A model generated the notes under the pieces. It was not told the DNA's origin and searched no databases. It saw nothing but the letters and a program-made list of their open reading frames with translations. A stretch of 64,000 bases of DNA from NCBI RefSeq assembly GCF_019974155.1, contig NZ_AP025158.1, positions 2,087,327 through 2,151,326 of the forward strand, written 5' to 3'. Position numbers and translations under genes: made by a program. The stretch comes from Thermus thermophilus. GTDB taxonomy: Bacteria; Deinococcota; Deinococci; Deinococcales; Thermaceae. This document shows positions 57,018 through 64,000 of the stretch, one piece after another. Each line of letters begins with the position of its first letter. The first letter of the stretch is position 1.

Positions 57018-57662
57018 ATGGGCAAGTATGAAGCCGAGCTCGCCCGTCTCGGGGAGCGCCCCCTCGCCCAACTGGAGGGCCCGGCGGGGCTTCTCGCGGT
57101 CACGGAAACGGCGCTCCTCTTTCTGAGCGACCAGGGGGTGCAACGCCTGGAGCTCGCCCGGATCCGGCGGGTGACCCGGGGGGAAGGGGGGACGGTCCTG
57201 GTCCAGGGCGACGTGGAGGCCCTCTCCATCCCCCTGAAGGCCTTCCCCTTGGAGGAACTCAAGGCCTTCCTCGAGGGGCTCAAGCCCCACGTGGCCCGGG
57301 CCAAGAAGGCCACCGCCGCCCCCAGGCCCGAGCCTCCAAAGCCCCCCGCCCAGGAGGCCAAGGCCCCCGTCTGGGAGGAGGAACCCCCGGCCAAAACCCC
57401 CTCGGTGGAGCTCGCCCCGGAGGAGCCCCCCCCCACCCCTACGCCTCCTCCCGCCCCTACCCCTACGCCTCCTCCCCCGGCCCAGGGAACCCGCAACCCT
57501 TTGGCCCTACCCCTGCGGCTCCTCGCCCTCCTCACCCTGGCCTACGCGGTGGGCTTCGCGGCCACCCACCCGGACGCCGACCCCTGGGTCCTCGGGGGGG
57601 TGGTCCTGGGCGGCCTCACCCTGGCCTTGACGGCCTGGTCCTCGGCTACCTCCTCGCGGTAG
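57018..57662 (+). CDS. Unknown protein with a Pro-rich linker and C-terminal membrane helices
   Basis: 214 residues. TAGAAT at 57006-57011 is 6 nt before the ATG (leaderless). The N-terminal ~95 residues form a beta-rich PH-like domain (GLLAVTETALLFLSDQGVQR, IRRVTRGEGGTVLVQGDVEA). A linker with repeated PTPTPPPAP follows, then hydrophobic LALPLRLLALLTLAYAVGF and WVLGGVVLGGLTLALTA. Its last codons overlap, in another frame, the membrane segment of ComEA. Possibly the two were once, or still are, one reading unit. Confidence 0.6.
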   Translation: MGKYEAELARLGERPLAQLEGPAGLLAVTETALLFLSDQGVQRLELARIRRVTRGEGGTVLVQGDVEALSIPLKAFPLEELKAFLEGLKPHVARAKKATAAPRPEPPKPPAQEAKAPVWEEEPPAKTPSVELAPEEPPPTPTPPPAPTPTPPPPAQGTRNPLALPLRLLALLTLAYAVGFAATHPDADPWVLGGVVLGGLTLALTAWSSATSSR

Positions 57663-57715
57663 CCCTCCTCGGCCTCCTCGCCCTCTGGCCCAAGCTCGCC
57701 CCCGCCCCGCTTCCG

Positions 57716-57943
57716 GTGCGGGTGGAAGCCCTGGGAAAGGTTGCCCCTTTGCCCCAAGCGCAAACCCCCGTGAGCCTGAACGAGGCGAGCCTGGAAGAGC
57801 TCATGGCCCTGCCCGGCATCGGCCCCGTCCTGGCCCAGCGCATCGTGGAGGGCAGGCCCTACGCCCGGGTGGAGGACCTCCTCAAGGTGAAGGGGATCGG
57901 CCCCGCCACCCTAGAGCGCCTCCGCCCCTACCTCCGGCCATGA
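57716..57943 (+). CDS. comEA: ComEA DNA receptor for natural transformation
   Basis: The 75 residues from GTG 57716 hold two helix-hairpin-helix motifs, LNEASLEELMALPGIGPVLA and LLKVKGIGPATLERLRPYL, which bind incoming DNA. The same frame is open upstream and encodes a membrane anchor (LVLGYLLAVALLGLLALW, 57638-57691). There is no ATG, GTG or TTG before it in this frame; CTG 57635 is the only candidate. The true product therefore probably starts unusually or by frameshift from the preceding gene. It is followed directly by comEC. Confidence 0.85.
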   Translation: MRVEALGKVAPLPQAQTPVSLNEASLEELMALPGIGPVLAQRIVEGRPYARVEDLLKVKGIGPATLERLRPYLRP

Positions 57944-59973
57944 GGCCCTCTTGGACCTGGGGGGTAGGGCTTGGGGCGGGGGCTTTGGTGGCCGCCTGGG
58001 GGCTTTTCGCGCCCTGGGCCTTCCTCGGCCTTGGCCTCCTTCCCTTTCTCCGCCTTCCCTTCGCCCTGGGCTTTGGCCTCGTCTTGGCCCGGGCCCTCCT
58101 CTTCCCCTTGCCCGAGCCCCCGTGGGGCGCCGCCGTGGAGGGGGTCTTCGCCGTGAGGGGCGGGTTCACGCGGGCGGAGGGCCACCTCCTTTGGGTGAGC
58201 CACCACCCCCCTTTACCGGACGGCCGCTACCGCCTCCGGGGGCGCATCGTCCCGCCCCAAGGCCGGGCCAACCCCGGGGGATTTGACCAACGGGCCTGGC
58301 TCCTGAGCCGGGGGGCCAAGGGGGTTTTCCGGGCCGAAAGCGCCGAACCCTTAGGGCCCCTGCCCGACTGGAGGGAGGGGTTCCGGGAGCGCCTAGGGGC
58401 GGGCCTGGGCCTCGAGGCCCGGGAGGTGGTGGAGGGCCTGGTCCTCGGGGACAAGGGGGGCCTAGAGGCGGCCTACCCCCTCTTCCAGCGGGCGGGCCTC
58501 GCCCACCTCCTGGCGCTTTCCGGCCTACATGTGGGGGTGCTCGTGGGCTTCGCCGTCCTCGGACTCTACCCCTTGGGGCGGTGGCGCTACCTCCTGGCCC
58601 TCGCCCTCCTCCCCTTCTACCTCCTCCTCGCCGGGCCGAGCCCCTCCCTGGTGCGGGCGAGCCTCATGGCGGGCCTGTCCCTCCTCGGCCTCTTCCTGGG
58701 CCTTGGGGGGGCCGGGGTGGTCCAGGCCCTGGGGCTCGCCCTCTTCCTCCAGCTCCTCCTGCGCCCCGAGGCCCTCCTCGGCCTCGGGCTCCAACTTTCC
58801 TACCTGGCGGTCCTGGGCCTGGCCCTGGTCCTGCCCGCCCTGAGGCTTCCCACGGGCCCCAGGGGCTACCTCCTCGGGGGCGTGGCCGCAAGCCTGGCCG
58901 TCCAGGCCTTCCTCCTCCCCCTCCTCCTCCACCGCTTCGGCTTCGCCCCCCTCCTCGCCCCCCTCGCCAACCTCCTCGCCCTCCCCCTGGTGGCCCTCCT
59001 CGTGCCCCTCGGCTTCCTCAAGCTCTTCCTCGGCGCCCTCCTCGCCCCCCTGGTGGAGCCCCTCGCCCGGGGACTCCTCCTCCTGGCGGTACTTGCGGCC
59101 CAAGGGCCCCTCCTCCGCTGGGGGGAGATCGCCCCCCCAGGATTTGCCCTCTACTACCTGGGCCTTCTCCCCCTCCTTTTCGCCCTCCACCGCAGGCTTC
59201 CCTGGCGGCGCGCCCTCCTCCTCGCCACGCTTCCCGCCCTGGCGAGCCTCCTCGCCGCCCGGCCCAAGCCCCTGGACCTCTGGATGCTGGACGTGGGCCA
59301 GGGGGACGCCCTCCTCGCCCGCATGGGGGGCGGGGAGGTCCTGGTGGACGGGGGACGGGTGGAGAAGGGGGAGGCGGTGGTCCGGGCCCTCCGCGCCCTC
59401 GGGGTGGAGGCCCTGGAGCTTTTGGTGGCCACCCACCCCGACGCGGACCACTACGGGGGGCTCCTCCGGGTGGTGGAGGAGGTCCCCGTGGGCCTCGCCC
59501 TCCTCGCCCCCGGCTTCCCCGAGGACCACCCCCTGGCCGAGGCCCTAAGGGCGCGGGACGTTCCCGTCGTCCGGGCCGGGGCGGGGACCCGCCTTAAGGT
59601 GGGCCGGGGCGAGGTCCGGGTGCTCTGGCCCGAGGCCCTCTCCGGGGACGACAACCAAGACGGCCTCGCCCTCCTCCTGGACTTCGGCCGGGGACGGGCC
59701 CTCCTCCTCGCCGACCTGCCCCGGGAGGCGGAGGCCAGGCTTCCCGTGGGGGAGGTGGAGGCGCTCAAGGTGAGCCACCACGGCTCCCAAAGCGGCACCT
59801 CCGAAGCCCTCCTGGAAAGGACGAGGCCCCGGGTGGCCCTCATCGGGGTGGGGCCCAACCCCTTCGGCCACCCCCACCCCGAGGTCCTGGAGCGCCTTAA
59901 GCGCCACGGCGTGGAGGTGCGCCGCACCGACCGGGACGGGGCGGTGCGCGTCCTCTTCGGCTACGCCTGGTAG
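57940..59973 (+). CDS. comEC: ComEC DNA uptake channel
   Basis: 677 residues. An N-terminal OB-like region and ~10 membrane helices include the competence domain HLLALSGLHVGVLVGFAVLG. The C-terminal part (from about 447) is a metallo-beta-lactamase domain: MLDVGQGDALLARM, VATHPDADHYGGLLRV and KVSHHGSQSGTSEALL. It brings single-stranded DNA across the inner membrane; the hydrolase domain may degrade the other strand. ATG overlaps the comEA stop. Confidence 0.95.
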   Translation: MRPSWTWGVGLGAGALVAAWGLFAPWAFLGLGLLPFLRLPFALGFGLVLARALLFPLPEPPWGAAVEGVFAVRGGFTRAEGHLLWVSHHPPLPDGRYRLRGRIVPPQGRANPGGFDQRAWLLSRGAKGVFRAESAEPLGPLPDWREGFRERLGAGLGLEAREVVEGLVLGDKGGLEAAYPLFQRAGLAHLLALSGLHVGVLVGFAVLGLYPLGRWRYLLALALLPFYLLLAGPSPSLVRASLMAGLSLLGLFLGLGGAGVVQALGLALFLQLLLRPEALLGLGLQLSYLAVLGLALVLPALRLPTGPRGYLLGGVAASLAVQAFLLPLLLHRFGFAPLLAPLANLLALPLVALLVPLGFLKLFLGALLAPLVEPLARGLLLLAVLAAQGPLLRWGEIAPPGFALYYLGLLPLLFALHRRLPWRRALLLATLPALASLLAARPKPLDLWMLDVGQGDALLARMGGGEVLVDGGRVEKGEAVVRALRALGVEALELLVATHPDADHYGGLLRVVEEVPVGLALLAPGFPEDHPLAEALRARDVPVVRAGAGTRLKVGRGEVRVLWPEALSGDDNQDGLALLLDFGRGRALLLADLPREAEARLPVGEVEALKVSHHGSQSGTSEALLERTRPRVALIGVGPNPFGHPHPEVLERLKRHGVEVRRTDRDGAVRVLFGYAW

Positions 59974-60753
59974 CCGAGGCGCCGCAGAAGGGCCTCCAGC
60001 TCCTCCAAGGAGCGGTACTGGATCACCACCTTGCCCTTCTTCCCGCCCACCACCCTCACGGGCAGGCCCAGGTGGCGGGAGAGCTCCAGGGAAAGGGGCG
60101 AGGGCTCGGGAGGGCGCCTGGAGGCCATGGCCAGGCGCTCCCTAAGGGCCTCCGCCTGCCGCACGGAAAGCCCCTTCTCCAGGATCTCCTTGAGCCCCCA
60201 AAGCCGGTCCTCGGGCTCCAGCATGAGGAGGGCCCGGGCGTGGCCCGGGGTGATCTCCCCCCGCTCCAGGGCCTCGAGGGCCTCGGGGGGAAGCTGGAGG
60301 AGCCTAAGGGCGTTGGCCACGGTGGAGCGGGCCTTGCCCACCCGCCGGGCCACCTCCTCCTGGGTGAGGCCCATTTCCAAAAGGGCTTGGTAGCCCCGGG
60401 CCTCCTCCACGGGAGAGAGGTCCTCCCGCTGAAGGTTCTCCACCAGGGCAAGCTCCAAGGCCTCCCGGTCCGTGAGGTCCTTGACCACGGCAGGAACCTC
60501 CTGAAGCCCCGCCATGAGGGCGGCCCGGTAGCGCCTTTCCCCCGCCACGAGCTCGTACCCGTCCCCCTGGGGCCGGACGAGGAGGGGCTGGAGGAGGCCC
60601 TTTTCCCGGATGGAGTCGGCGAGCTCCTTGAGGCTCTCTTCGGCGAACCGCTTCCGCGGCTGGCGGGGGTTGGGGCGGATGCTGGCGAGGGGCAGGCGGA
60701 CCACCCCCGCCCCCGTCTTGGGGAGCAGGGCCTCGAGGCCCCGCCCGAGACCG

Positions 60754-60770
<17 letters not shown>
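59961..60770 (-). CDS. parB: Chromosome partitioning protein ParB (Spo0J)
   Basis: 269 residues. [20 protein letters not shown] begins the CTPase/ParB domain; [16 protein letters not shown] is the CTP-binding GERR box. The HTH region [20 protein letters not shown] recognises parS. The C-terminal ~45 residues dimerise. ParB loads at parS sites, one of which lies 1.5 kb away. It overlaps soj by 17 nt. Confidence 0.96.

Positions 60771-64000
<3,230 letters not shown>

Noticed and set aside
57441..57480. CCTACGCC/CCCCTACC repeats as a tandem-repeat locus
   Set aside because: They only encode the Pro-Thr linker of the protein at 57018 and are short.

Overview
The window is very GC-rich (about 70%), has a strong G/C third-position bias and densely packed, overlapping genes. 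Many proteins match what I know of Thermus thermophilus: the LysW-dependent lysine pathway, a four-gene cytochrome bc complex, a GH57 branching enzyme, dnaX with a nine-A slippery run, and soj/parB next to rsmG/mnmG. I assign it to Thermus thermophilus or a very close strain. Many genes have a -10 hexamer 6-8 nt before the start codon, which suggests leaderless mRNAs.

Layout. (1) 1-13.4 kb, almost all minus strand: homocitrate synthase (hcs) with a lysine attenuator, lysT, lysU, a LysW-like gene, lysW, lysX, lysY and lysZ. These continue with tiny gaps into a GH57 branching enzyme, a split glutamine-dependent NAD synthetase (glutaminase plus nadE), a NERD protein, a CoA-binding protein and mutY. 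Two toxin-antitoxin-like insertions interrupt the cluster: an intact hicBA and a MNT gene with a HEPN remnant. (2) 13.4-27.6 kb: an acyl-CoA dehydrogenase, ubiX, trxB, a Glu/Glu/Gln tRNA operon, an ABC-2 exporter, a cobalamin adenosyltransferase, tRNA-Arg, a broken lipoprotein gene, proBA and membrane/TPR proteins. (3) 27.6-34 kb: fbcCDFB (cytochrome bc complex), with a complete IS4-family element directly upstream, then a sugar-epimerase-like protein and a solute-binding protein. (4) 34-46 kb: rlmN, a second acyl-CoA dehydrogenase, prfA, a ZIP metal transporter with a DtxR/MntR-like operator, copper delivery proteins (Sco, PCuAC), mazG and Nudix genes, a decayed DJ-1/PfpI gene, argB, dnaX and a CsoR-family repressor. 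(5) 46-64 kb: 2-oxoacid:acceptor oxidoreductase, pheST, pfkA, rsmI, a third LysW-like zinc-ribbon protein, ppa, comEA/comEC, and parB-soj-rsmG-mnmG carrying one perfect and one near-perfect parS.

The most unusual item is a 106-bp repeat present three times, in the same orientation and at exactly the same length. It carries a central hairpin whose stem sequence differs between copies while pairing is kept. One copy lies between lysW and lysX, one breaks the lipoprotein gene, and one supplies the ppa stop codon. It looks like a small non-autonomous mobile element or a structured RNA. Other points worth attention are the IS that separates fbcCDFB from its original upstream region, an operator-like motif shared by trxB and the CsoR-family gene, and a ComEA whose membrane anchor is encoded in frame but has no normal start codon. 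I saw no CRISPR array and no rRNA.
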